A stretch of DNA of 50,062 bases from Micromonospora sp. BL4 (GTDB lineage Bacteria; Actinomycetota; Actinomycetes; Mycobacteriales; Micromonosporaceae), in assembly GCF_003667505.1 (NCBI RefSeq), contig NZ_RCVJ01000077.1, positions 1-50,062 of the forward strand. The letters run 5' to 3'. Of the stretch, positions 9,397 through 17,549 are shown one piece after another (position 1 is the stretch's first letter; each line of letters opens with the position of its first letter). The position numbers were made by a program, and so were the translations under genes. The notes beneath the pieces are model-generated. The model worked only from the letters and a program-made list of their open reading frames with translations, searched no databases and had not been told where the DNA came from.

Positions 9397-10785
9397 TCAG
9401 GTGACCGCGTGCCGGCGGCGGCCGTCACCGGTGCGCGGCTCGGGGCCCGCCGCCGTGCCGTCGGCGGTCGGGCCGTCCAGGCTCGGCTCGCTGCCCGGTG
9501 ACTCGGCGTTGGCGGCGGTCGCCGCCGCGATCGCCCGGTCCACCGTCTGCTTCTCCGGCCAGCGCAGCGCGGCCACCGTCATCAGCAGCACCCCGGCCGC
9601 GCTCCACACGCCGACCACCAGCGGGATGTCGAACCGCTCGGCGAGCAACCCGGTGACCAGCACCGCCACACCCTGGATGACCTGCACACCGGTGGCCATC
9701 ACGCCGAACGCGCGGGCCCGGAAGGCGGCGGGCAGCGCCTGGACGAACAGCCCGTTGGCCATCGGCATCATGCCGGCGACCGCGAAGCCACAGAGCGCCG
9801 CGAGCAGCGCCACCACCAGCGGCGGCGGGTCGAACAGCGCCGGCACGAGCACCAGTGGGGCGAACACGGCCAGCGGCCGCATCAGTGCCAGCCGACGGGC
9901 CGGGCCGAACAGTCGGCTCACCAGCAACCCGCCGAGGATGAAACCGACCGGATTGGCCACCATGATCACCGCCTGTGCCACGCCGGCGTCCAGGTCGCCG
10001 CCGGCATCCTTGTTGGCCCAGGCCGCCGCCAGCCCCTCCGGAACGATCGAGAAGAGCATCGCGCTGAACACCAGCACCGCGATGGCCCGCAGCACCGGTG
10101 TGCCGAAGACGATCTGGAATCCCTGAGCGGTCTCGCGGAGCAGGTGGCTACGGTGCGCGGTGGTCATCAGTGGGGCCCGGTCGCGAACGCCCAGGCGGAC
10201 GATCAGCGCCGAGATGGCGAAGGTCAACGCGTTGATCAGCAGCGCGAGGGCCGGGTCGATCGCGGCGACCGCGGCGCCGATCAGGTAGCCGACGACCTGG
10301 GCGGCCTGTCCGACGCTGCTGTTCAGCGACAATCCGAGCACCAGCCGGTCGCCGGCGAGGATCTGCGGTACCAGTGCGGACTTCGCCGCCTGGCTCGGCG
10401 GGTTGGCCAGCGTGGCGGCGAAGATCAGCATCAGCACTGCCGGGACCGGCAGGTTCGGGATGGCGATGAGCAGCATCAGCGCCATCCGGATCACGTCACA
10501 CGTCACCATCACCCGCCGGTACGGGTACCGCTCGGCGAGCGCGGCGAGCAGAGGGCCACCGAGCAGCCAGGGCAGGTAGCTGACCGCGAAGGCGGCGGCG
10601 GAGAGCGCGACGGACTCGGTCTGTTGATAGACGAGCAGGGTGACGGCGGCCTTCGCGACGTAGTCACCGACCCAGGAGAGGGCGCCGGCCGTGAAGACGG
10701 CCCGGAACTCGCGTTGGTCGAACACCTCGCGGAAAGTGGCTGGGCCTTCCACGGAAGGTCGCTCGTCGGGCACCGTCGCCTCCAT
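9397..10785 (-). CDS. MFS transporter (enterobactin-exporter-like)
   Basis: About 462 aa with 12 predicted hydrophobic segments, from SWVGDYVAKAAVTLLVYQQ to IPLVVGVWSAAGVLLMTVAAL. The cytosolic loop after TM2-TM3 carries ERYPYRRVMVTCD, the family's motif-A-like segment. The layout resembles the MFS_3/EntS group of exporters; substrate unknown. I prefer the ATG at 10785 (MEATVPDERP), because the 26 extra residues available upstream are arginine-rich and unconserved in look. The C-terminal 50 residues are disordered. The upstream region carries CGAACG half-sites (10921-10960). Confidence 0.85.
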   Translation of the reverse strand: MEATVPDERPSVEGPATFREVFDQREFRAVFTAGALSWVGDYVAKAAVTLLVYQQTESVALSAAAFAVSYLPWLLGGPLLAALAERYPYRRVMVTCDVIRMALMLLIAIPNLPVPAVLMLIFAATLANPPSQAAKSALVPQILAGDRLVLGLSLNSSVGQAAQVVGYLIGAAVAAIDPALALLINALTFAISALIVRLGVRDRAPLMTTAHRSHLLRETAQGFQIVFGTPVLRAIAVLVFSAMLFSIVPEGLAAAWANKDAGGDLDAGVAQAVIMVANPVGFILGGLLVSRLFGPARRLALMRPLAVFAPLVLVPALFDPPPLVVALLAALCGFAVAGMMPMANGLFVQALPAAFRARAFGVMATGVQVIQGVAVLVTGLLAERFDIPLVVGVWSAAGVLLMTVAALRWPEKQTVDRAIAAATAANAESPGSEPSLDGPTADGTAAGPEPRTGDGRRRHAVT

Positions 10786-10920
10786 CGGCCCCCGGGGTGA
10801 CCGCTCGTGGCAGCCCGGCCGGGAACACTCGTCAGATCTACGGATCAGCGAGGATGTGATCACGCTCCGGCGGGAACGCGTGCTCCGGATTCTGCCCGAT
10901 CGTCTGACAACTAGCTAGCG

Positions 10921-10960
10921 CGAACGGATCGTTCGTCGCATCCCCGACTGAACGAACGGA
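10921..10960. promoter_or_regulatory. Putative operator: three CGAACG half-sites
   Basis: CGAACG at 10921-10926 faces its complement CGTTCG at 10930-10935 across GAT, forming an inverted repeat. A third copy, CGAACG at 10953-10958, lies in direct orientation 32 bp from the first (about three helical turns), and the shared word extends to CGAACGGA. It sits 136-175 bp upstream of the MFS start (minus strand). The binding protein is unknown. Confidence 0.4.
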
Positions 10961-11019
10961 CGATACCTGAGGGGCCGGGTGGCCCGCGACCCCTGGATTC
11001 GCGGACAGTGCCCGCCGGG

Positions 11020-12060
11020 TCAGGTCGCGCCGCCCTGACCAGTCTCGCCGTCGGCCAGCGGCCGGACCGGTAGACCGGGATAAATGCGCGAGGAGGCGAT
11101 CTGTGCGGTGATCCCCGAGTTCTCCAGCGCCTCCGCCAGCCGTCGGCGCAGCTCCCGTCCGACCGCGAACTGCCCGTCGGCGGTCGTCTTCACCACGGTC
11201 CGGATCACCGCGCCGTCCACCGTCATCTGTTCGACGCCCAGCACCTCCGGCGCCTCCACGATCTCCGGCGACAGCTCCGGGTCCACCGCCACCGACGCGG
11301 CGGCGGTCCGCAGCACGGCGGTCGCCTCCTCGGTGCCGCTGAAGCCGATCGGAAGGTCCACCACGACCAGGGCCCACCCCTGGCTCTTGTTGCCCACCCG
11401 GATGATCTCGCCGTTGCGGATGTACCAGAGGACACCGCGGCCGTCGCGCACGGTGGTGACCCGCAGCCCGACCGACTCGACCACGCCGGTCGCCTCGCCC
11501 AGGTCGACGGTGTCACCCACGCCGTACTGGTCCTCGATCAGCATGAACAACCCGGCGATCAGGTCCTTGACGAGGCTCTGCGCGCCGAAGCCCAGCGCGA
11601 CGCCGGCGATCCCGGCGCTGGCCAGCAGCGGAGCCAGGTCGAAGCTGAACTCGCGCAGGATCATCAGCAGCGCGATGCCGAAGACGAACGCGGTGGTCAG
11701 ACTGCGCAGCACCGAACCGATCGCCTCGGCCCGCTGTCGACGCCGCTCCGGCACGAACTCGGTGGGATCGGCCGCGGCGGTGGGCACCCGTTCGCGCAGT
11801 GGCCGCAGCATCGTCGGCACCGCACCGTCGGTGGTGGTCCGGACCAGCCGGTCGATCGTCCGGTGCAACGCCCAGCGGGCGAACATCGCCAGCGCCACGA
11901 TCAGCAGCACCCGCAGCGGCTTGAGCAGGATCCAGTAGCTGCCCTCGGCGAACCAGGCCGAGTGGGTCATCCGGTACAGGAATTCGCAGGAGGAACTGCC
12001 CTGGCAGTTCACCGACGGTGCGGTGGACAGGGCAAGGGGCGTCACGCTGGCGGCACTCAC
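11020..12060 (-). CDS. MscS-family mechanosensitive channel
   Basis: 346 aa from GTG at 12060. Order: short N-terminal segment, TM1 (SYWILLKPLRVLLIVALAMF), a basic/acidic loop about 65 aa long, TM2 (LTTAFVFGIALLMILREF), then the pore helix LLASAGIAGVALGFGAQSLVKDLIAG typical of MscS TM3. The beta domain follows (FMLIEDQYGVGDTVDLG) and then the alpha/beta vestibule. The family releases osmolytes on hypo-osmotic shock. The loop before TM2 (ERRRQRAEAIGS) is arginine-rich, as in actinobacterial YnaI/YggB relatives. It lies 56 bp downstream of the MFS gene 12117-13304 and may be the last cistron of that operon. The start is uncertain; ATG for MTHSAW is an alternative. Confidence 0.85.
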   Translation of the reverse strand: MSAASVTPLALSTAPSVNCQGSSSCEFLYRMTHSAWFAEGSYWILLKPLRVLLIVALAMFARWALHRTIDRLVRTTTDGAVPTMLRPLRERVPTAAADPTEFVPERRRQRAEAIGSVLRSLTTAFVFGIALLMILREFSFDLAPLLASAGIAGVALGFGAQSLVKDLIAGLFMLIEDQYGVGDTVDLGEATGVVESVGLRVTTVRDGRGVLWYIRNGEIIRVGNKSQGWALVVVDLPIGFSGTEEATAVLRTAAASVAVDPELSPEIVEAPEVLGVEQMTVDGAVIRTVVKTTADGQFAVGRELRRRLAEALENSGITAQIASSRIYPGLPVRPLADGETGQGGAT

Positions 12061-12116
12061 CCTGTCTTCGTACCGCAAGGGGTCGGCAGGCCCGCCGCCG
12101 ACCCACCGGCTGCCGC

Positions 12117-13304
12117 TCAGCGGTCGGGTGACGGGCGGGCAACGAGCCGGATCCGGCGGATCCCCGGCACTGCCAGACTGATCAGCAGCACGCCCATGCC
12201 GGCCCAGATCCCGAACGCGAAGGACGTGGAGTGCCGCTCGGCCAGCATCCCGAGACCGGGGCGGGCCACGGCGATACCGACGCCACCGACACAGGCGATA
12301 ACCCCGAATACCGTGGCGCGTACCGCTCGTGGGGTGACCTCGTTGGTGAAGACCTCCAGCACGGTCAGGCCGAGGGTGTATCCGAATCCCATCATCGGCA
12401 GGAAGAGGAACGGGCCGAGCCGGTCCACCTGGTTGGTCGCCACCAGCGCGGCAAGGATGAGGAGGAACGCGGCGCTCAGCGCCTTCGCGCGGTGCGGCGT
12501 GCGGACGTATCCGGCGACCAGCCCACCGAGCGCCGAGGCGGCCGCGAACACCCCGTACATCCAGCCGGTGACCTGCGCGGACAGGCCCAGATGCAGCGCG
12601 AGTGGCTGGAAGAGGATGCGGGCACTCCAGCCGAACAGCAGCAGCAGCGCCCCCAACTGAACGGCCTGGCGTACCCGGGGGTCGGCTGCCGCGCCCCGGA
12701 TGTCCGCCAGCACCGAGGCGAGCGTGGCGACCACCCGTGAGCCGGCGATCTCCGGCAGCGTGTACGCGAGCAGCAACGCGACCGCGGCCAGTGCGGCGGT
12801 GACGGCGAACGGGAGCCGGTGGTCCACGTCGTACAGGTAGCCCGCGGCCAGCAACGAGACGAGCACGGAAATGTTGCCGGCCGCCCGTACCAGCCCGAAC
12901 GCCCTGGCCGGGTTGATGTCGAGAGCGTCCTGGGCGCACAGCTCGTACAGGTAGGTGCTGGCGGCGCCGGACGACAGCGCCCACAGCACACCCCAGAGCA
13001 CCCACGCTCCGAACAGCACCTGCACCGAGCGGATCTGCGTGATGACGGTGAAGGTCAGCACCGTCGTACCGGCCAACGTCAGATAGGTGAGCCGCCGCCC
13101 GATCCGGTCGGCGACCAGCCCCACCGGGAACTCGCAGATCACCGAGACGATCCGGAACGCTCCGTCGGCGAGCACCGCCGTTGTCAGCGGGAAGCCCAGG
13201 TCGAGCAGGTAGATCAGCCAGATGGGAAACCAGAACTGCACTTCGAGCAGGAACTGGGTGATCGCCAGCGTCCGGATCGGGCGACTGCGCAGGGCTGTTC
13301 GCAT
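12117..13304 (-). CDS. MFS transporter in a coupled membrane operon
   Basis: 395 aa with about 12 hydrophobic segments. Between TM2 and TM3 is GLVADRIGRRLTY, a clear MFS motif A (G-x-x-x-D-R-x-G-R-R). No signal peptide and no large soluble domain. The start codon overlaps the stop of the upstream gene (TGATG, 13302-13306), so it should be translated together with the CorA-shaped protein. Substrate unknown. It is unusual that the operon combines an MFS carrier, which needs no binding protein, with a membrane-anchored solute-binding protein and no ABC permease. Confidence 0.85.
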   Translation of the reverse strand: MRTALRSRPIRTLAITQFLLEVQFWFPIWLIYLLDLGFPLTTAVLADGAFRIVSVICEFPVGLVADRIGRRLTYLTLAGTTVLTFTVITQIRSVQVLFGAWVLWGVLWALSSGAASTYLYELCAQDALDINPARAFGLVRAAGNISVLVSLLAAGYLYDVDHRLPFAVTAALAAVALLLAYTLPEIAGSRVVATLASVLADIRGAAADPRVRQAVQLGALLLLFGWSARILFQPLALHLGLSAQVTGWMYGVFAAASALGGLVAGYVRTPHRAKALSAAFLLILAALVATNQVDRLGPFLFLPMMGFGYTLGLTVLEVFTNEVTPRAVRATVFGVIACVGGVGIAVARPGLGMLAERHSTSFAFGIWAGMGVLLISLAVPGIRRIRLVARPSPDR

Positions 13305-14734
13305 CAGGTCCGGTCGCGACGGAAGAACAAATACATGATCACCAGCAGCAGCGACACCATGCCGGACGTGATCAGAATGGCGTCCGCCGGCTGCCCGGCG
13401 ATCCACCCCATGATGGACGAGCGTCCCAGGTCGTAGACCGCCATTCCGGGGTCGCTGGTCATCGAGCGCCCGAACTCGGTCACCGCGAGCGCCGTGCCCA
13501 GGATCGACGTCACACCGATACCCAGCAGGATGAGGTCGGTGAACATCGCCGAACGAGTCGTGCGCCGTGCGGCCAGTTCGGCCAGGCGTCGGTCGCAGAC
13601 CTCGATCTTGAAACGGACCGGCTGCGCCAGGAGGCTCTCGTAGTCCCAGAACTCGAGGATGGCGTCCATCTCCGCCCGTACCGCGCGCTTGAGGTACTTC
13701 GACAGGTCCTGCCGCTCCATGATGATCAGCTCGGCGCGCTGGCTCAGCCCCAGCAGGTTCCCCTTGAGCTGCTCCAGTTCCCAGCGGGAACCCGCCGCCG
13801 CCGAATCCGCGAGGATCTTCGACAGTCGGCTGTCGATCCGGTCGAGCGCGCCGTAGAACACCTGCGCGTAGCGCAGGGCGTCCCACTGGTCGCGGAACGG
13901 GTCACCGGGCAGCATCCGGCCGCCCACCCCGGTGCGGTCCAGGAAGAGGTAGTTCAGCCAGCGGACCAGGTGTTCCAGGTCGCCGTCGAGCAGCCGGTCC
14001 GCCGGGCTACGGACGTCGTCGGCGATCACCACGTCTTTGATCCAGTGTCGCGTCACCGCATCGGCTCCCGGCTCGGCCGGGTCGAGTATGAGGCTGCGGG
14101 TGACCCAGAGCGGTTCGCCGAACTCCGCCGTCAACGGGTCGTCTTCAGGGGTGGCAGGGACCAGGATCCGGTCGTCCCGGTCGGCCGTGCGCAGCAGACG
14201 CAGCAGCGGGTCCAGGTACTGCGCGACGACCTCCCGCGCCACCCGCTCACCCATCGCCACCGCTCGGGCCTGGAGTTCGTCGAGCCGGTTCGCCAGGCCA
14301 TCGGTGTGCTCGCCGGGCCGTGGATCAACGTCCGTCAGTATCTCCAGCAACATCAGGCCGTGGTCGTAGAGCCGAAAGCTGATCTCGATGACCCCGGCCT
14401 GCGGGTCGCTGGTGACGCCGCTGAACTCACCTGGCAGGTGCTCGGGGTACAGCGCGCCGGTGAGGACGTGCATCGTGCGCTCGATGGCATGATCATCGAT
14501 GGTGCGGTAGAGGTTCAAGGAACGTGTGGCCCGCGTGTGCTCCAGCACGACGGACGGGGGACGCCAGGGTTGACCCGCCACCGGGCCCGGGGCCAGGGCC
14601 CTGAGCAGCTCGTCCACCGCCGGCTGCTGTTCGGCCCAGAACCGCGCGTACCCGTGCGGATCGCGTAGCGACGCACCCGGCACGGCGTAGTAGTCCACCG
14701 TCACCGGGGCCAGGATCCGTAACTGGATCATCAT
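13304..14734 (-). CDS. Unknown protein with CorA-like layout, two C-terminal TM helices
   Basis: 476 aa, family not recognised. A long N-terminal soluble part (1-390) mixes beta segments (RILAPVTVDYY, AGVIEISFRLYDHG) with long helices. From about residue 290 a helical stalk (RYAQVFYGALDRIDSRLSKIL, RWELEQLKGNLLGL) leads to two hydrophobic helices: SAMFTDLILLGIGVTSILG and ADAILITSGMVSLLLVIMY, ending in basic FFRRDRT. Soluble domain, stalk and two C-terminal TMs is the CorA/MIT shape, but no GMN motif is present, so ion transport is not shown. It overlaps the solute-binding protein gene (ATGA, 14731-14734) and the MFS gene (TGATG). See the finding on this operon. Confidence 0.75.
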   Translation of the reverse strand: MMIQLRILAPVTVDYYAVPGASLRDPHGYARFWAEQQPAVDELLRALAPGPVAGQPWRPPSVVLEHTRATRSLNLYRTIDDHAIERTMHVLTGALYPEHLPGEFSGVTSDPQAGVIEISFRLYDHGLMLLEILTDVDPRPGEHTDGLANRLDELQARAVAMGERVAREVVAQYLDPLLRLLRTADRDDRILVPATPEDDPLTAEFGEPLWVTRSLILDPAEPGADAVTRHWIKDVVIADDVRSPADRLLDGDLEHLVRWLNYLFLDRTGVGGRMLPGDPFRDQWDALRYAQVFYGALDRIDSRLSKILADSAAAGSRWELEQLKGNLLGLSQRAELIIMERQDLSKYLKRAVRAEMDAILEFWDYESLLAQPVRFKIEVCDRRLAELAARRTTRSAMFTDLILLGIGVTSILGTALAVTEFGRSMTSDPGMAVYDLGRSSIMGWIAGQPADAILITSGMVSLLLVIMYLFFRRDRT

Positions 14735-15810
14735 GCCCCCGGATCGAGCAGCAGGGCTCGGGCATCGACGTGCAGCACCCGGCCCTGCGCGGGACCGTTG
14801 GTGATCTTCACCTTGACGAGGACCTGGGCCGGCGGCGGGCCTGCGGTTTCGACGAACGCCTCGGGCCAGGCCAGCACCTGCGCCCTGGTGCCCTTCGGGG
14901 CGAGCAGAACCCGCTTGCCTCCCTGGTCGAGGAGTTCCACCAGGCCTGACGCGGCGACCGGCGTCAGGGTCACCTCGCGGGACGCGGACGGTTCGAGTTC
15001 GGCGACGATGTCCTCGTACTCCTGGCTCTGACGCATCTTCGTGAGCATCGCGTTGAGCTTCGCCATCACCGAGGCGGCCTCGTCGGTGTCCGCCATCATG
15101 AAGTGCAGGCCCTGCACCGAATGCACCAGCGGGCTGTCGCCCTGGAGGTGACCGAAGTCCCCGGCGTCACCGGCGAAGGACGGGTCGGCGAGCACCGCCT
15201 GCCCGGAGAGCAGCCCTTCGGCGAGCAGGTCGATCCGGCCGTCGGCGAGCGCCCGGAAGCCCTCCAGGGTCGATCCGAACTCCACGAATTCGGGAACGGC
15301 GGACTCCAGTTCGTCCCAGTAGTCGTACCCGGCTATCCCGCCCACCCGTAACGCACCGAGGTCGCCGGCGGACGAGATCTTCGGCTCGCCGCTGCGGCGG
15401 TTGTAGAACAGCACGTACTCGAAGTCGATGAGCGGGTCGGACAGGAGGAACTTGTTACGCCGTGGCTCGCTGCCCACCAGCGGGAACGCCCCGATGGAGG
15501 CACCGGAGGAGACCTTCTCCTCGGCCAGGGCCCAGGACGTGTACCTGACCTCGGGGGAGTATCCCGACCGGCTGAGCAACTCGACGACCAACTGCGTCAC
15601 CGGCCCGCCGTCGGGCAGATCGGGACCCACGAACGGCGCCCACGCGCCGCTGGAGACCAGCACGGCCCGGGACGGTGCGGTGGGGGAGTTGCGGAGTCCG
15701 ACGGCCACGATCCCCGTGGCCGCGACCACCGCCCCCAACAGGACCAGCGCCGGCGCCCAGCTCCGAAGCGGCTTCAGCCGGACGGACAGTCGGCGTGAGT
15801 TCGGGGTCAC
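14731..15810 (-). CDS. Membrane-anchored solute-binding protein family 3
   Basis: 359 aa from GTG. A single TM helix (SWAPALVLLGAVVAATGIVAVGL, about 17-39) with a basic N-terminal flank and no lipobox cysteine anchors the protein. Residues about 48-270 look like a type-II periplasmic binding domain (SBP_bac_3): SGAWAPFVGPDLPDGGP, SWALAEEKVSSG, FPLVGSEPRRNKFLLSDPL, RVGGIAGYDYWDE. An 85-residue C-terminal tail with a beta-rich VLVKVKITNG element is not part of the usual fold. No permease or ATPase gene is near, so it is probably a receptor or regulatory module rather than an ABC-importer component (inference). First gene of the coupled set. Confidence 0.8.
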   Translation of the reverse strand: MTPNSRRLSVRLKPLRSWAPALVLLGAVVAATGIVAVGLRNSPTAPSRAVLVSSGAWAPFVGPDLPDGGPVTQLVVELLSRSGYSPEVRYTSWALAEEKVSSGASIGAFPLVGSEPRRNKFLLSDPLIDFEYVLFYNRRSGEPKISSAGDLGALRVGGIAGYDYWDELESAVPEFVEFGSTLEGFRALADGRIDLLAEGLLSGQAVLADPSFAGDAGDFGHLQGDSPLVHSVQGLHFMMADTDEAASVMAKLNAMLTKMRQSQEYEDIVAELEPSASREVTLTPVAASGLVELLDQGGKRVLLAPKGTRAQVLAWPEAFVETAGPPPAQVLVKVKITNGPAQGRVLHVDARALLLDPGA

Positions 15811-15858
15811 GACCGGCGATCCTATCGGGACCGATCAACTCGGCCGTCGACGAGCGTT

Positions 15859-15892
15859 ATGCCTCAGAGGCATGTTTACGCCTCACAGGTAT
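15859..15892 (-). promoter_or_regulatory. Duplicated 15-bp operator upstream of the binding-protein operon
   Basis: ATGCCTCAGAGGCAT (15859-15873) is a perfect palindrome with 7-bp arms around one base. A degenerate copy, ACGCCTCACAGGTAT (15878-15892), follows with its centre 19 bp away; it differs at three positions. The pair lies 49-82 bp upstream of the GTG at 15810. On the minus strand the perfect copy abuts a CATAAC hexamer that could be a -10, so the site would fit a repressor. The rest of 15811-16149 shows no other gene. Confidence 0.6.
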
Positions 15893-16149
15893 CGCGCTCA
15901 CAACACCGACCGGCCCCCATATCGGTGGGGCTGGCGCCGCCCATCGCAGACCGAACGGGCCGCGATTCCACCGGTGGGGGTGATCCGCTTACCAGAAGCA
16001 AGATTAGTACGTGCAATCCGGGGTCCGATCAGGGACTATTGGCGCAACGGACGTCGGTGATCGGACCGGCGTCGACCGTGTGGGTCGTCGTGCCCCAACT
16101 CCGGTCGGCGGCGGCGCCCAGCAGCCGCTGAACCGGGAGGGTGAGCGCG

Positions 16150-16686
16150 ATGCCTGACATACGACCCACGGTGGGCTCTGGCGCGTTGGTCCTCAACGCC
16201 ACCTACGAGCCGCTGTGTGTCGTGTCGGTGCGTCGAGCCGCCATTCTCGTCCTCTCCGCCAAGGCGGTCTGCGTGGCCGACGGTGACGGCATTCTGCACA
16301 GCGCCCGGGACGCGCTCCCGGTGCCGTCGGTCGTCCGGTTGACCCGCTTCGTCCGGGTCCCCTACCGCACTCACGTCGGGCTGTCCCGCCGAGCGATCTT
16401 CGCCCGGGACGGGTGGCGGTGCGCCTACTGCCGAGGCCCGGCGGAGACCATCGACCACGTCTTTCCGCGCAGCCGGGGCGGCCGGCACGCATGGGAGAAC
16501 GTGGTCGCCGCGTGCGCGCGGTGCAACCACACCAAAGGTGACAAGACCCCGGCGGAGCTGGGCTGGCGGCTGCACGCCCTGCCGGCCGCGCCGAAAGGCA
16601 CCGCCTGGCGGGTGCTCGGGCACCGCGCTCCCGACCCGCGCTGGGCCGACTGGCTCGACCTGCGTGAGCCCGAAGCCGCCGCCTGA
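16150..16686 (+). CDS. HNH endonuclease family protein
   Basis: 178 aa. The C-terminal half is a small HNH domain: FARDGWRCAYC (first Cys pair), AETIDHVFPRSRGG with the DH metal/base pair, and ENVVAACARCNHTKGD with the second Cys pair and the Asn-His. The N terminus (VLNATYEPLCVVSVRRAAILVLSAKA) is the conserved beta/helix part of a widespread actinobacterial HNH family whose target is unknown. ATG at 16150 is preferred over GTG at 16141 because GGGAGG at 16135-16140 gives a 9-bp spacing only to the ATG. It is a single gene divergent from the binding-protein operon. No methylase or toxin partner is adjacent, so it is not an obvious restriction enzyme. Confidence 0.85.
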   Translation: MPDIRPTVGSGALVLNATYEPLCVVSVRRAAILVLSAKAVCVADGDGILHSARDALPVPSVVRLTRFVRVPYRTHVGLSRRAIFARDGWRCAYCRGPAETIDHVFPRSRGGRHAWENVVAACARCNHTKGDKTPAELGWRLHALPAAPKGTAWRVLGHRAPDPRWADWLDLREPEAAA

Positions 16687-16700
16687 CCGAGGCCCCGGCC

Positions 16701-17537
16701 TCAACCGGAACGAGCCTTGACCAGCGAAGCGAACACCACCACGTTGTCCGAGTAGCCGGTCTCGCCCCCGACCCAGCGACCGCCGCACGTGATCAGCCGC
16801 AGGCTCGGACGGCTGAAGTCGCCGTACACCTCGTCGACCGGCAGCCTCCCCTTGTCGAAGCGCTCCACCGAATCGACCTCGAAGACGGCCACGCTGCCGT
16901 CGGAGCGGGTGACCTCGACCTGATCGCCGGACCGCAACTCCCGGAGTTGGTGGAAGACCGCGGGTCCGGTGGTGGTGTCCACGTGCCCGACGATCACCGC
17001 GGGGCCGTACTGGCCGGGTGTGGGGCCCTGGTCGTACCAGCCGGCCTCCTGGGCGCGGGCCGTGTCCGGGACGGCGATGGTGCCGTCCGGGGCGATGCCC
17101 ACGTTGTGCACGGGCGCCTGCAGATCGAGCGTGCGGATGGCGAGACCCGTCGGGCGGCTGGCCGGCAGTACCGGAAACTTCTTCGGCGGCGGCCGCAGGC
17201 CGGCGCTGAGCCGGTCGGGCAGCATGCTGATTCCGGTCACCTGCTCAACGCCGAGCATCGCCACGATCAGCACCATGAGCGCGGCGACGGCCAGCATCGG
17301 CACTCCCGGACCGGTGCCCAGCCGCCGCCGGGCCAGCGGCGACCCGGCCGGGCGGCGTGGTGGCAGCGGACGGGCGGCCGGATCGGTGGTGGCGACGCTG
17401 GCCGTTCCCGCGTGCCCCGCGACCCTGCGGAGCCGGCCGGAGGCGCGGGCCAACAGCCGGCCGGAGGCGCGCAGCGTCGCCCTCGCCCGGAAGCGGGCAC
17501 CACGGTCCGGCCGCGCACGCGCGGTTCTGCGGCTCAT
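16701..17537 (-). CDS. Class F sortase
   Basis: 278 aa. A long basic N-terminal tail (1-78) precedes one TM helix (about 80-103, MLAVAALMVLIVAMLG), then the extracytoplasmic sortase barrel. The catalytic His185 is in VGHVDTT and Cys251 in LITCGG. The usual C-terminal DNVVVFA strand is present, but the residue before DN is Ser where many homologues have Arg, so the catalytic Arg is uncertain (Arg254 is nearby). Sortases cleave a C-terminal sorting signal and attach the protein to cell-wall peptidoglycan. Its gene follows that of a small surface-like protein by 12 bp, suggesting a dedicated enzyme-substrate pair. Confidence 0.9.
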   Translation of the reverse strand: MSRRTARARPDRGARFRARATLRASGRLLARASGRLRRVAGHAGTASVATTDPAARPLPPRRPAGSPLARRRLGTGPGVPMLAVAALMVLIVAMLGVEQVTGISMLPDRLSAGLRPPPKKFPVLPASRPTGLAIRTLDLQAPVHNVGIAPDGTIAVPDTARAQEAGWYDQGPTPGQYGPAVIVGHVDTTTGPAVFHQLRELRSGDQVEVTRSDGSVAVFEVDSVERFDKGRLPVDEVYGDFSRPSLRLITCGGRWVGGETGYSDNVVVFASLVKARSG

Positions 17538-17549
17538 GGCTGATCCGGC

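Noticed and set aside
16150..16686. HNH gene as a restriction or anti-phage system
   Set aside because: No methyltransferase, toxin or nuclease partner is adjacent; it belongs to a common stand-alone actinobacterial HNH family.
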